A stretch of 47,976 nucleotides of DNA from an uncultured Allofournierella sp. Its GTDB lineage: Bacteria; Bacillota; Clostridia; Oscillospirales; Ruminococcaceae. The stretch is from assembly GCA_944382775.1 (NCBI GenBank), contig CALWNI010000013.1:1-47976 (forward strand), read 5' to 3'. Below are positions 15,100 to 23,378 of the stretch, one piece after another. The notes beneath the pieces were generated by a model. It worked only from the letters and a program-made list of their open reading frames with translations. It did not search any database and was not told the DNA's origin. The translations under genes were made by a program, and so were the position numbers. Each line of letters starts with the position of its first letter. Position 1 is the stretch's first letter.

Positions 15100-17337
15100 T
15101 TAATCATCTTGCGAATCTCCATCTTGCGGCAAATCCATCTCACAAAAGGTTACGGTAACCAAACTTCCCTGCGGCAATTTTTCCCCCTGCTGCACATCTT
15201 GCTTTACCGCCACCGCCGACTGGCTGTTGCTCGGCCCCTCTGCCTTGATGTTTAATCCCACCGCATTCATGGTCGCCTGTGCCTGTTCCACCGTTTGCCC
15301 CACAACGGCAGGTACTACCGTCGTCATCTGCTGCCCGTCCTCTTCGGTGTAAAGCATAATGGTAGACCCTCTGGGCAGGGTTTCCCCTTCTGCGGGATAC
15401 TGCGCCAAAACGGTACCACCGTTTCCTACCACCTTTCCGGCAAACCCTGCTTGCATAAGTTTTTTAACAGCCGTTTCAGTATCTTGGTTGATGACCTGTG
15501 GAATCTGCGCCAATCGGCTTTGCTCCTCTTCTTCTGTATATTGTCGTGGTGTGTTGTAATATTCCAAGGTGTCTTCAATAATTTCAGCAACCACAGGGGC
15601 AGACAGCGCACCGCCGCCCGTTGCATAACTATGGGGTTCGTCCAGGATAATCAACACCGCAATTTTAGGGTCGTCAATGGGAGCTACGCCGATAAAGCTG
15701 GCAATACGAGCCTTTTCATCGTCCGAGTCCAATTTCTGGCTGGTGCCCGATTTTCCCCCTACACGATACCCTGCCACATAGGCATTTTTACCACCGCCCA
15801 AGGTTACCACACTCTCCATCATTTTCCGCATTTCTAGGCTGGTTTGTTCCGAAATAACCTGCCGTTTCACCGTTGGTTCTACCTGTTTGACCAAATCCCC
15901 TTCTGCATCGGTGATTTTTTCCACCACATAGGGTTGCATTAGTTTTCCACCGTTTACAACAGCACTCACAGCAGTAATCATCTGAATGGGTGTAATCTTG
16001 TTGGACTGTCCAAAGGCACAACTTGCCAACTCTACCGGCCCCATACGGTCTGCGGTGTAAAACTCACTTTTTTTCGGCTCTGCAGGCAAATCAATGCCGG
16101 TGGCTTCTCGTAAACCAAATGCTGCAAAATAATCACAAAATGTCTCTTTGCCCAGTAGCTGCCCAATCTGAATAAAACTCTGGTTGCAGCTGTTTTGCAA
16201 CGCTTGCGCCAAATTTTGATTGCCGTGTACCTTATGGTTCGCACAGTGAAACGCAATGCCCGACACCTTATATGCCGTGCTGCAATAAAACCCGGTATTG
16301 GGTGTTACAACCCCTGCATCCAAAGCAGCGGCGGCTGTAATCAGCTTAAATACCGAGCCCGGTTCATACAAATCGCTTATGGCTTTGTTTCTCCATTGGG
16401 TCTGCTGTGCCAACTGTCTGGCTTGGCTTTGCTCTTCGCCCGTCATCGCTTCAATCTGCGCCCGCAGTTCCTCATCTTGAATCACACGGGGCTGATTGGG
16501 ATCATAGTCGGGTTTTGTGGAAATGGCCAAAATCTTCCCGGTGTTTACTTCCATCACAATCCCCACTCCTCGGGCAGACACATCATGCTCTTTTACGGCA
16601 TAGGTGAGGTAATTCTCCAGATAATGCTGGATATTTGCATCAATGGTCAAATGCAATGTGTTACCCTGTACCGGTGCAATATAGGTATCGTAATCGGTGG
16701 GCATATTATAGCCCCACGCATTTTTTGCACTTAGTACCACGCCGTTTTGCCCGGTAAGCTGTTCGTTGTATTTTAATTCCAAACCAGATACGCCTTCGTT
16801 ATCCACATTGGTAAACCCCAGCAAACTTGCAGCAAAATCTCCTTCCGGGTACCATCGTTTGGTGTCTTCCAGCAATAAAATTCCTTTCCAGCCATTTTCA
16901 GCGCAAACCGAGCGTACCTGATCCGCCATCTCTTTCTCAATACGGCGGCGCAGCAATTTGTCGTTGCTTTTTCGGTCGTTTAGCTTTTCGTACACTTTTT
17001 GTTGGTCAAGCTCTAAAATTTCAGCCAGTGCCTGACTTGCCGGCAGTACATCTTCATCTGCCATTTCACGGGGCACCGCCCGTACCGTCCAACAAGTTGC
17101 CGATACCGCCAAGGGGGTTCCGTTGCAATCCAAAATATCCCCTCGTGGGGCAGGTACCACACTGTCGCGCAGTTGTTGTCCCGCTGCTTTAGAAGCATAA
17201 AACTCGTAATCTGTTACCTGTATGGTCCATAAACGCACTACCAATGTACCAAAACACACCAGTGCAAAAAAACCTGCAATCAGCTTTGTTCGCAGTTTCA
17301 TTCCTTTATTTTGTGCCGCTTGCGGCTGTCTTTCCAT
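15100..17337 (-). CDS. Class B penicillin-binding protein with two PASTA domains (SpoVD/FtsI-like)
   Basis: The 745-residue peptidoglycan DD-transpeptidase has an N-terminal membrane anchor (about 16-40), a dimerisation/pedestal region, the transpeptidase domain with S328-xx-K331 (EPGSVFK), S383-C-N385 and K529-SGTS, and two PASTA repeats (about 610-668 and 672-732). I use ATG 17337 with GGGAGGAGG 11 bases upstream; an inner ATG at 17301 lacks correct spacing. It is paralogous to the dcw-cluster PBP at 33116 and precedes its own SEDS partner. SpoVD is the tempting name because a second SEDS/PBP pair in spore formers usually serves the cortex. The ribosome binding site is buried in a strong hairpin. 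Confidence 0.9.
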   Translation of the reverse strand: MERQPQAAQNKGMKLRTKLIAGFFALVCFGTLVVRLWTIQVTDYEFYASKAAGQQLRDSVVPAPRGDILDCNGTPLAVSATCWTVRAVPREMADEDVLPASQALAEILELDQQKVYEKLNDRKSNDKLLRRRIEKEMADQVRSVCAENGWKGILLLEDTKRWYPEGDFAASLLGFTNVDNEGVSGLELKYNEQLTGQNGVVLSAKNAWGYNMPTDYDTYIAPVQGNTLHLTIDANIQHYLENYLTYAVKEHDVSARGVGIVMEVNTGKILAISTKPDYDPNQPRVIQDEELRAQIEAMTGEEQSQARQLAQQTQWRNKAISDLYEPGSVFKLITAAAALDAGVVTPNTGFYCSTAYKVSGIAFHCANHKVHGNQNLAQALQNSCNQSFIQIGQLLGKETFCDYFAAFGLREATGIDLPAEPKKSEFYTADRMGPVELASCAFGQSNKITPIQMITAVSAVVNGGKLMQPYVVEKITDAEGDLVKQVEPTVKRQVISEQTSLEMRKMMESVVTLGGGKNAYVAGYRVGGKSGTSQKLDSDDEKARIASFIGVAPIDDPKIAVLIILDEPHSYATGGGALSAPVVAEIIEDTLEYYNTPRQYTEEEEQSRLAQIPQVINQDTETAVKKLMQAGFAGKVVGNGGTVLAQYPAEGETLPRGSTIMLYTEEDGQQMTTVVPAVVGQTVEQAQATMNAVGLNIKAEGPSNSQSAVAVKQDVQQGEKLPQGSLVTVTFCEMDLPQDGDSQDD

Positions 17338-17343
17338 AGAAAA

Positions 17344-17391
17344 AATCGCCTCCTCCCGTTTCTAATGCATATGAAACGAAAGCAGGCGATT
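17344..17391 (-). promoter_or_regulatory. Terminator-like hairpin masking the PBP ribosome binding site
   Basis: On the minus strand AATCGCCT (17384-17391) pairs with AGGCGATT (17344-17351). After one mismatch, CTTTC and GTTTC pair with GAAAC and GGGAG, giving about 18 pairs around a 10-base loop. The 3' arm contains the whole Shine-Dalgarno GGGAGGAGG, and a T run follows before the ATG. It could end the upstream J-protein transcript, shut off translation of the PBP, or both. Confidence 0.7.
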
Positions 17392-17440
17392 ATGTATTTT
17401 AAATTGTAAAAACGATGTGATATTTCTTTTAATTTGCGGA

Positions 17441-18013
17441 TTAAAAATCCAAATCAGGTGTGCCCGGTGTATTCATCCAGGCACGTTCTTCATGGCTTAA
17501 TACCGCTTGCTGCGGCAGTGTGTGCTGCGGCAGTGCGGTATCCTCTTCCTGTTGCAGGTCAATGGCGGCAAAATCAAACTGCTCGCCCTGTTCTTGCTGC
17601 CCCAATCCCAAAACAATGCCCTGTGTTTTGGGCGCAGTCATCTGTTTTGTATATTCCAACAGCACCTGCTGTTCTGCAAATCTTCGTTTTTCCCGAACAA
17701 TCTTTGCTCTTTTTTGATGCTGCTGCAATCGCAGCTTTCTTGCCGCATCGTACTCAAACTCTTCTTCGGAATTTTCTTGCAGTTTGCTTGCAAAATCCGA
17801 TAGTGATTCAGCCGCAAAACCAGGATTGGGCAACACTGCACTTTGTGCATTGCGGCGTGCATACTGCATGGCAGCTTGAAATGCCTTATGAAGCGCATCG
17901 AACCCCTGCGGATTTTCTTCCGGATGACAGGCGCGTGTTTTTTCTGCATAAGCATGCCGAATGATTGTTTTATCTGTGGTGGGTTCAATCCCCAAAACCT
18001 GCCAAAAATTCAT
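17441..18013 (-). CDS. J-domain protein with HPE in place of HPD
   Basis: The 190-residue protein has an N-terminal J-like domain (about 1-55: WQVLGIEPTTDKTIIRHAY, then HPE at 30-32 and FDALHKAFQAAM). An Arg/Lys/Gln-rich helical region and a low-complexity Gln-rich tail follow. J proteins stimulate Hsp70 ATPase through the HPD tripeptide; here Asp is replaced by Glu. The ATG overlaps the stop of the adjacent Hsp70 gene (ATGA), so the two are translationally coupled and probably work together. The zinc-finger and C-terminal substrate domains of true DnaJ are missing. Confidence 0.8.
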   Translation of the reverse strand: MNFWQVLGIEPTTDKTIIRHAYAEKTRACHPEENPQGFDALHKAFQAAMQYARRNAQSAVLPNPGFAAESLSDFASKLQENSEEEFEYDAARKLRLQQHQKRAKIVREKRRFAEQQVLLEYTKQMTAPKTQGIVLGLGQQEQGEQFDFAAIDLQQEEDTALPQHTLPQQAVLSHEERAWMNTPGTPDLDF

Positions 18014-19746
18014 TCCATCTCGCCTTCTTCGCCCTCGTAATCCTCTTCACCCAATTCATCCAAAGAAAGGCCTTCTTCCAAGCGATTGAGCATCTCTGCC
18101 ACCTTTGCACGGGTTCGGGCAATGCGCCCCTGTTCTTGGCTTGCCAGGGCCTGTGCAAACATCTGTACAACCTGTGCAATTTGTTCTCGCTGTTCGCCCA
18201 AAGCTTCCTCCCAAAGCCGCTCACCCTTCGCCAGCAGCAAGCGGTTTTCTTCCTGCTCACGGGGATGAATCTTTAGCTTTTCCAGCTCCTGTAACCGCTC
18301 TTTGGCCTGGGCTTCGGTCAAACCGCTGCCCTTTCCCACCAAAACCGTGCTAATGGTCTGATGGGTAGAAAGGCTGGTTGCCTCCACCTCTAAAATACCG
18401 TTAATGTCATATGTAAAGCGAACCGAAGCCCCTTCTTTGCCTGCCGGCGCAGGAGGCACCGGCAGATTCAGCTCACCAAGCTTTTGATTTTCTTTGCAGT
18501 ATAAGGCTTCACCTTGAAACACCTGAATTTTCAGCTGTGTTTGATTGTCCGAAACGGTGTAGTAAGACTCAATCTTGCTGGTGGGTAGTGCGCTGTTGCG
18601 CTCAATGATGGGGCTCATCAGCAGATTTTCTTCATCCGCTGGGTTATGTACACCAACACCTAAGGTAAAGGGGCAGATATCGGTCAGAACCATTTCACGC
18701 AAGCTATTTTCCCGTGCTTTCATGGCAGCATACATGCCTGCACCTAGGGCTACCACCGTATCCGGGCTACCTGGATTCGCCAATTTTTGCCCCAGCAAAT
18801 GGTTCAGATATTGACGCACCACCGGCATTTTGCAGCTGCCGCCAACCGGTACCACAGCCTGTAATTCACTCAAGGAAATACCGCTGTCTTTTAACGCACG
18901 CAATAACGGGGTACGCATGCGGGAAAATAAGGTTTGCGCCTGTTCAATCAGCTGCTGCCCCGTCAATGCCATCGAACCCTTTAAGCCATCCAGTTCCAAA
19001 ACCATCATGGCAACAGGTGATTCGCTCAAGGTTCGTTTGCATTGTTCTGCCTGCCGCAGCAAAATTGCCTGTTTTTCTTTGTTCAAAGCGTGAAAATCAA
19101 TCTGGTTTTTCTGGCAATACATATGTGCAATTGCCATGTCAAAATCATTTCCGCCCAAAGCATTATCGCCGCTTACCGCTAAAATGTTCACCACGTTTTC
19201 AAAGCAGTCTACCACCGAAACATCCAGCGTACCGCCGCCAAAATCGTATACCAAAAAAGAGGCATCCCCCTGTGCAGGGTCATAACATGCCAACGCTGCG
19301 GCACTGGGTTCGTTAATTAAGCGGTCTACGGTTAATCCTGCCAGCATGCCCGCCCGTTTGGTGGCTGCACGCTGTGCATCGTTAAAATAAGCCGGTACGC
19401 TTACCACTGCTTCGGTTACCGGCTGGCCCAAAAAGGCCTCCGCATCTTCTTTCAGACGGCGCAATACCAACGCCGACAATTCTTCCGGTGTAAACGCTTT
19501 GTCAACTAATACAAAGCGCTGATCCGTTCCCATTGCGCGCTTAAACGAAGCCGCGCTTTGCTCCGGGTGCGAAATCAAGCGTTCCCGTGCTGCTTTTCCC
19601 ACCAAAATGGAACCATCGGCATCCACGCTTACCACACTGGGGGTGAGATATTCTCCAAACGCATTGGGAATCAATTGACTTCGCCCCTCTTTCCACACAG
19701 CAGCCAAGCTGTTGGTGGTACCAAGGTCAATCCCAATAATCGGCAT
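18010..19746 (-). CDS. Hsp70-family chaperone (HscC/DnaK-like)
   Basis: The 578-residue protein has an actin-like ATPase domain with GIDLGTTNS (5-13), VPAYFNDAQRAATK, INEPSAAALA, DFGGGTLDVS and a VPVGGSCKMP phosphate loop. A beta-sheet substrate domain (about 370-480) and a short helical lid ending in an acidic tail follow. At about 30 residues shorter than DnaK and lacking the grpE-dnaK-dnaJ context, it resembles HscC-type secondary Hsp70s. It is coupled to a dedicated J protein and sits in a wall/division gene cluster, suggesting clients among envelope or division proteins. That client role is inference. Confidence 0.88.
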   Translation of the reverse strand: MPIIGIDLGTTNSLAAVWKEGRSQLIPNAFGEYLTPSVVSVDADGSILVGKAARERLISHPEQSAASFKRAMGTDQRFVLVDKAFTPEELSALVLRRLKEDAEAFLGQPVTEAVVSVPAYFNDAQRAATKRAGMLAGLTVDRLINEPSAAALACYDPAQGDASFLVYDFGGGTLDVSVVDCFENVVNILAVSGDNALGGNDFDMAIAHMYCQKNQIDFHALNKEKQAILLRQAEQCKRTLSESPVAMMVLELDGLKGSMALTGQQLIEQAQTLFSRMRTPLLRALKDSGISLSELQAVVPVGGSCKMPVVRQYLNHLLGQKLANPGSPDTVVALGAGMYAAMKARENSLREMVLTDICPFTLGVGVHNPADEENLLMSPIIERNSALPTSKIESYYTVSDNQTQLKIQVFQGEALYCKENQKLGELNLPVPPAPAGKEGASVRFTYDINGILEVEATSLSTHQTISTVLVGKGSGLTEAQAKERLQELEKLKIHPREQEENRLLLAKGERLWEEALGEQREQIAQVVQMFAQALASQEQGRIARTRAKVAEMLNRLEEGLSLDELGEEDYEGEEGEME

Positions 19747-19786
19747 AAAGGTTTCACCGCTTTCTATCGTTTCATTTTTTCCGTTT

Positions 19787-21265
19787 TTACTTTAAGCCAA
19801 TTTGTTCGGCGTATTCCAAAATCAATTCGCGCTCCAAAAACGGTGTCTTTTCGCCCATGCGGTCCCGATAGGTTTCGTGTCCTTTGCCAATTACTGCAAT
19901 CACATCGCCCGGTTGTGCATGGTCCAGCGCATAATGAATGGCGTCCAATCGGTCGGGAATTTCCACATAGGGAATCTCCGGGTTGCCCTGTTCAATGCCA
20001 ATCTTAATGTCTTTTAAGATTTGTTCCACCGGTTCGTAACGATTGTTGTCTTCGGTCAAAATCAAAAAGTCCGCTTTGCGGCTGGCTACCTCGCCCATTC
20101 CGTATCGGCGCAAGCGGCTACGGTCGCCGCCACAGCCAAACAGCACCACCAAACGCTTGGGATTGTAAGCACGCAAGGTGCTTAGCAAGCTTTCGGTTCC
20201 TGCTTCGTTGTGTGCAAAGTCAATCAGCACGGTAAACTCTTTGCTTACCGGCACCAGTTCCACACGGCCTTTTACCGAAAGATTCATCAACCCGTCGTGA
20301 ATGGCCTGATGTTCTACCCCCAGAACACGGGCTACTGCAATGGCTGCCAAGCTGTTGTATACGCTAAATTCACCGGGCATATTTACCTTAACATCCATGG
20401 TTTCTTTTCCGCTTACATGGAACTGAATGCCCAAAAAGTTCTCTGCCCGCAGCAGGTTCAAATTCTCTGCATGAAAATCTGCTTGCTTGTGCACGCCGTA
20501 GCTCACCAGCTTGCAGGTATGCCCTTCCAGCAGTGCGTCGCAATTCTTATCATCAATGTTTACAACGCCCACATCACAGCGGCGGAACAGTTCCCCTTTC
20601 CATGCACGGTATTCTTCAAAGCTGGCATGTTCGCCGGGGCCGCCGATGTGGTCGGGGTACAGGTTGGTAAATACGCCCACATTATAGTGGATACCGGTTA
20701 CACGCTCCATCATAATGCCCTGGCTGGAAACCTCCATTACCACGCTGTCACAGCCGGCCTCCAGCATTTCATAGAACATCTTTTGCAGCTCGTAACTTTC
20801 CGGGGTGGTGTTAATCAGCTGCCGTTTTACGCCGGGATATGCCACACCGTTGGTGCCAATAATGCCGCACTTGTGCCCGGCTGCATTCATCACCGAACAA
20901 ATCATGTGGGATGTGGTGGTTTTTCCCTTGGTGCCGGTAACACCAATGGTGATGAGTTTTTCTGCCGGATGCTCAAAATAATTGCAGGACATAATCGCCA
21001 ATGCCTGACGGCTGGATTTTACCTGTACCACGGTAACCCCTTCCGGCATTTGGTCCAATTTGTGCTGAATAATCAAAACGCTTGCGCCGTTTTGTGCCAC
21101 GTCCATTGCATAGTCGTGGCTATCCCGTGTAATGCCCACAATGCATACAAACGCCCATCCCAGCTGCACCTTTCTGGAATCGTATGCAATGTCTTTTACT
21201 TCTGTATCCAAACTTCCCTGTAACAGGGTATATTCCAAGCCTTCCAAAAGCTTTTCTAGTTTCAT
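19787..21265 (-). CDS. murE: MurE-family UDP-MurNAc-tripeptide synthetase
   Basis: This Mur ligase adds the third stem residue (meso-diaminopimelate or L-lysine) to UDP-MurNAc-L-Ala-D-Glu. The 492-residue protein has the P-loop GVTGTKGKTTTS (108-119), EVSSQGI, LIDFAHNEAGTES and GKGHETY. Two specificity regions are unusual. The family's NLxxDHLDYHG segment reads NLYPDHIGGPGEH, with Lys223 after it, and the DAP-binding DNPR motif reads DNNR (406-409). The third residue added is therefore uncertain. I start it at ATG 21265 behind GAGGGG; the open frame to 21424 overlaps asnB and has no family match. Confidence 0.88.
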   Translation of the reverse strand: MKLEKLLEGLEYTLLQGSLDTEVKDIAYDSRKVQLGWAFVCIVGITRDSHDYAMDVAQNGASVLIIQHKLDQMPEGVTVVQVKSSRQALAIMSCNYFEHPAEKLITIGVTGTKGKTTTSHMICSVMNAAGHKCGIIGTNGVAYPGVKRQLINTTPESYELQKMFYEMLEAGCDSVVMEVSSQGIMMERVTGIHYNVGVFTNLYPDHIGGPGEHASFEEYRAWKGELFRRCDVGVVNIDDKNCDALLEGHTCKLVSYGVHKQADFHAENLNLLRAENFLGIQFHVSGKETMDVKVNMPGEFSVYNSLAAIAVARVLGVEHQAIHDGLMNLSVKGRVELVPVSKEFTVLIDFAHNEAGTESLLSTLRAYNPKRLVVLFGCGGDRSRLRRYGMGEVASRKADFLILTEDNNRYEPVEQILKDIKIGIEQGNPEIPYVEIPDRLDAIHYALDHAQPGDVIAVIGKGHETYRDRMGEKTPFLERELILEYAEQIGLK

Positions 21266-21369
21266 GGTTCCATTCGCCCCTCTCTGTTGCCAAACACTCT
21301 TCTCCGTTTTATGCCCATGGCAATAGAAATGTTCTTTTTTACGCCTATCTGCACATGCTTTTTTGCGCA

Positions 21370-23202
21370 TCAGCGTTTTACAAAATATTCTTCGTACCAG
21401 GTTAAGAACATAAACACACACCAAATCTGACGCCAGTTATCCCGCTTTTCGCTCATGTGCTGTTCCAGCATGTTCACCAGTTCTTTGGTGTTGAAAAAGC
21501 GTTCTGCCGCCGGGCTTGTAAATGCCTCACGCACTACCGCTGCATACTGTTCTTCCCGCAGCCATGCACGAACCGGCACCGGGAAGCCCAGCTTCTTTTT
21601 CTCGGCTGTTTTTTCGGGAATGCTGCGTGCCGCTGCGCCGCGCATTGCTTTTTTGGTGCTTTGTGCATCGGCACGATATTCTGCAGGAATATGCCGTGCT
21701 ACTTCAAAAACCTCACGGTCCAAGAAGGGCACACGCAGCTCCAAGCTGTTGGCCATGCTCATCTTATCGGCTTTCAGCAGGATATCACCCACCATCCACA
21801 AATGCAAATCGGTATACTGCATGCGGCTAACCGGGTCTTGCCCCTTTGTTTTTGCAAAATACGGGCGGGACAAATCGGTGGGTTTCACATTGCCCTTGTA
21901 ATGCTTCAGCAGCTTTTTCTTTTGCTGTTCGCTCATCAGGTTGGTGTTGCCGATGTATCGCTCTTCCAGCGGTTGAGAACGGCGCACCAAAAAGTTAACA
22001 CCGTGTACCGGCGGCAGATGTTCCGCAGCTGCACCAATCGCTCTGCGCATAGGCAGAGGAACCTTGTCGTACCAAGATACAGTAAAAGGCTCTTTATAGA
22101 TGTTATAACCGCCAAAAAATTCGTCTGCACCCTCACCGGACAAACAAACCTTTACCTGCTTTGCTGCCTCACGGTTTACAAAGTACAGTGCCACGCTGGC
22201 AGCGTCCGCCAAAGGCTCATCCATGTGATATTGGATGCGGGGCAGATTCTGCCAGTATTCCTGGGGCTCAATGCGGTACGCATAGTTTTTTACGCCCATA
22301 AACTCACTGAACTTGGCAGCATATTCGGTTTCGTCGTACTGCTTGTTGGCAAAACCCACGGTAAAAGTCTTGTCCACATGGGCCAGATATGCCATATAGC
22401 TGGAGTCCACACCCGAAGACAAAAAGGAGCCCACTTCCACGTCGCTGATTTTATGTGCAGCAACGCTGTTTTTCATCACTTCTTCAATGCGCTTTTCCCA
22501 ATCGCTCAAGCTATCCCCTTGCTGAGGCTCAAACTTAGGCTCCCAATAACGGGTTACAGTAATTTGTCCGTCTTTGCAGCGCAGCGAATGGGCCGGCAGC
22601 AATTTTTTCACACCCTTGAAAAAGGTGTTTTCTCCCGGCGAATATTGATAGGTCAAATACAGTTCCAGCTGCTCTTCGTTCATCTCTTTTTCAAATCCGG
22701 GATGATGCAAAAAGCTCTTGATTTCACTGCCAAACAGCAGCTCGTCCTCGCTGGTCTGATAATAATAGAACGGCTTAATGCCAAAATGGTCGCGGGCACA
22801 GAATAAACTGTTGTCGCGGCTGTCCCAAATGGCAAAGGCGAACATGCCCCGCAGCTTTTGCAGCATTGCCTCGCCCCATTCTTCGTAGCCGTGCAGCAGT
22901 ACCTCGGTATCCGAGTGATCGGTGGCAAATACATGCCCTGCCTGTACCAGCTGCTGGCGCAGTTCCATAAAGTTATAAATTTCGCCGTTGAATACCACAG
23001 CAATGGCCTTGTCCTCATTGAACATGGGCTGTGCACCACCGGATAAATCCAAAATCGAAAGACGGCGATGCCCCAAGGCAACCCCTTCTCCAAAATAGCT
23101 GCCCTCGCCATCGGGTCCACGATGTACAATGGCATCCATCATCTGTTTTAAAATCTGTTCACGCTCTGCCCGTAGGCCTGTAAAGCCAACAATTCCACAC
23201 AT
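21370..23202 (-). CDS. asnB: Glutamine-hydrolysing asparagine synthase homologue 1
   Basis: The 610-residue AsnB-family protein has an N-terminal class II glutaminase domain with the nucleophile Cys2 (MCGIVGF), HRGPDGEG and HRRLSI. The C-terminal AMP-forming synthetase has the PP-loop SFLSSGVDSS, LSGEGADEFFGGY and KADKMSMANSLELRVPFLD. The family amidates aspartate, but some Firmicute members amidate peptidoglycan: AsnB on meso-DAP in Bacillus and AsnB1 in Lactobacillus, and AsnH on D-Asp cross-bridges in Lactococcus. It is the likely first gene of the murE-Hsp70-PBP-ftsZ transcript, which fits a wall role. It diverges from an ATP-grasp/asnB pair. Confidence 0.88.
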   Translation of the reverse strand: MCGIVGFTGLRAEREQILKQMMDAIVHRGPDGEGSYFGEGVALGHRRLSILDLSGGAQPMFNEDKAIAVVFNGEIYNFMELRQQLVQAGHVFATDHSDTEVLLHGYEEWGEAMLQKLRGMFAFAIWDSRDNSLFCARDHFGIKPFYYYQTSEDELLFGSEIKSFLHHPGFEKEMNEEQLELYLTYQYSPGENTFFKGVKKLLPAHSLRCKDGQITVTRYWEPKFEPQQGDSLSDWEKRIEEVMKNSVAAHKISDVEVGSFLSSGVDSSYMAYLAHVDKTFTVGFANKQYDETEYAAKFSEFMGVKNYAYRIEPQEYWQNLPRIQYHMDEPLADAASVALYFVNREAAKQVKVCLSGEGADEFFGGYNIYKEPFTVSWYDKVPLPMRRAIGAAAEHLPPVHGVNFLVRRSQPLEERYIGNTNLMSEQQKKKLLKHYKGNVKPTDLSRPYFAKTKGQDPVSRMQYTDLHLWMVGDILLKADKMSMANSLELRVPFLDREVFEVARHIPAEYRADAQSTKKAMRGAAARSIPEKTAEKKKLGFPVPVRAWLREEQYAAVVREAFTSPAAERFFNTKELVNMLEQHMSEKRDNWRQIWCVFMFLTWYEEYFVKR

Positions 23203-23254
23203 GGCTGTATTCCTTTCCCTTGCAATGGGTAAAATATCCCAATATATAATTTTT

Positions 23255-23283
23255 ATTATACTACACTTCTTATCGGTTTAAAA
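23255..23283 (-). promoter_or_regulatory. Promoter of asnB 1 (minus-strand wall operon)
   Basis: A perfect TATAAT (23255-23260) with a weak -35 TTTTAA (23278-23283) at 17-base spacing. It is back to back with the plus-strand promoter at 23297-23326, so one regulator could act on both. Confidence 0.6.
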
Positions 23284-23296
23284 GCACTGGTTTTGT

Positions 23297-23326
23297 TTGA
23301 CAATAGAAGAAGAAAAGAAGTAAAAT
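23297..23326 (+). promoter_or_regulatory. Promoter of the ATP-grasp/asnB 2 cassette
   Basis: A perfect TTGACA (23297-23302), 18 bases and TAAAAT (23321-23326), ending 52 bases before the ATP-grasp start codon. Confidence 0.75.
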
Positions 23327-23378
23327 AAAAGAACGTATGCAATGTATTAATCTTTGGAAAGTTTAGGTGAAATAATCC

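Noticed and set aside
21266..21424. 53-residue N-terminal extension of MurE
   Set aside because: It overlaps the end of asnB and has no resemblance to MurE; the inner ATG fits the family start.
21457..22806. 449-residue plus-strand frame
   Set aside because: Antisense of asnB 1 without a ribosome binding site or recognisable domain.
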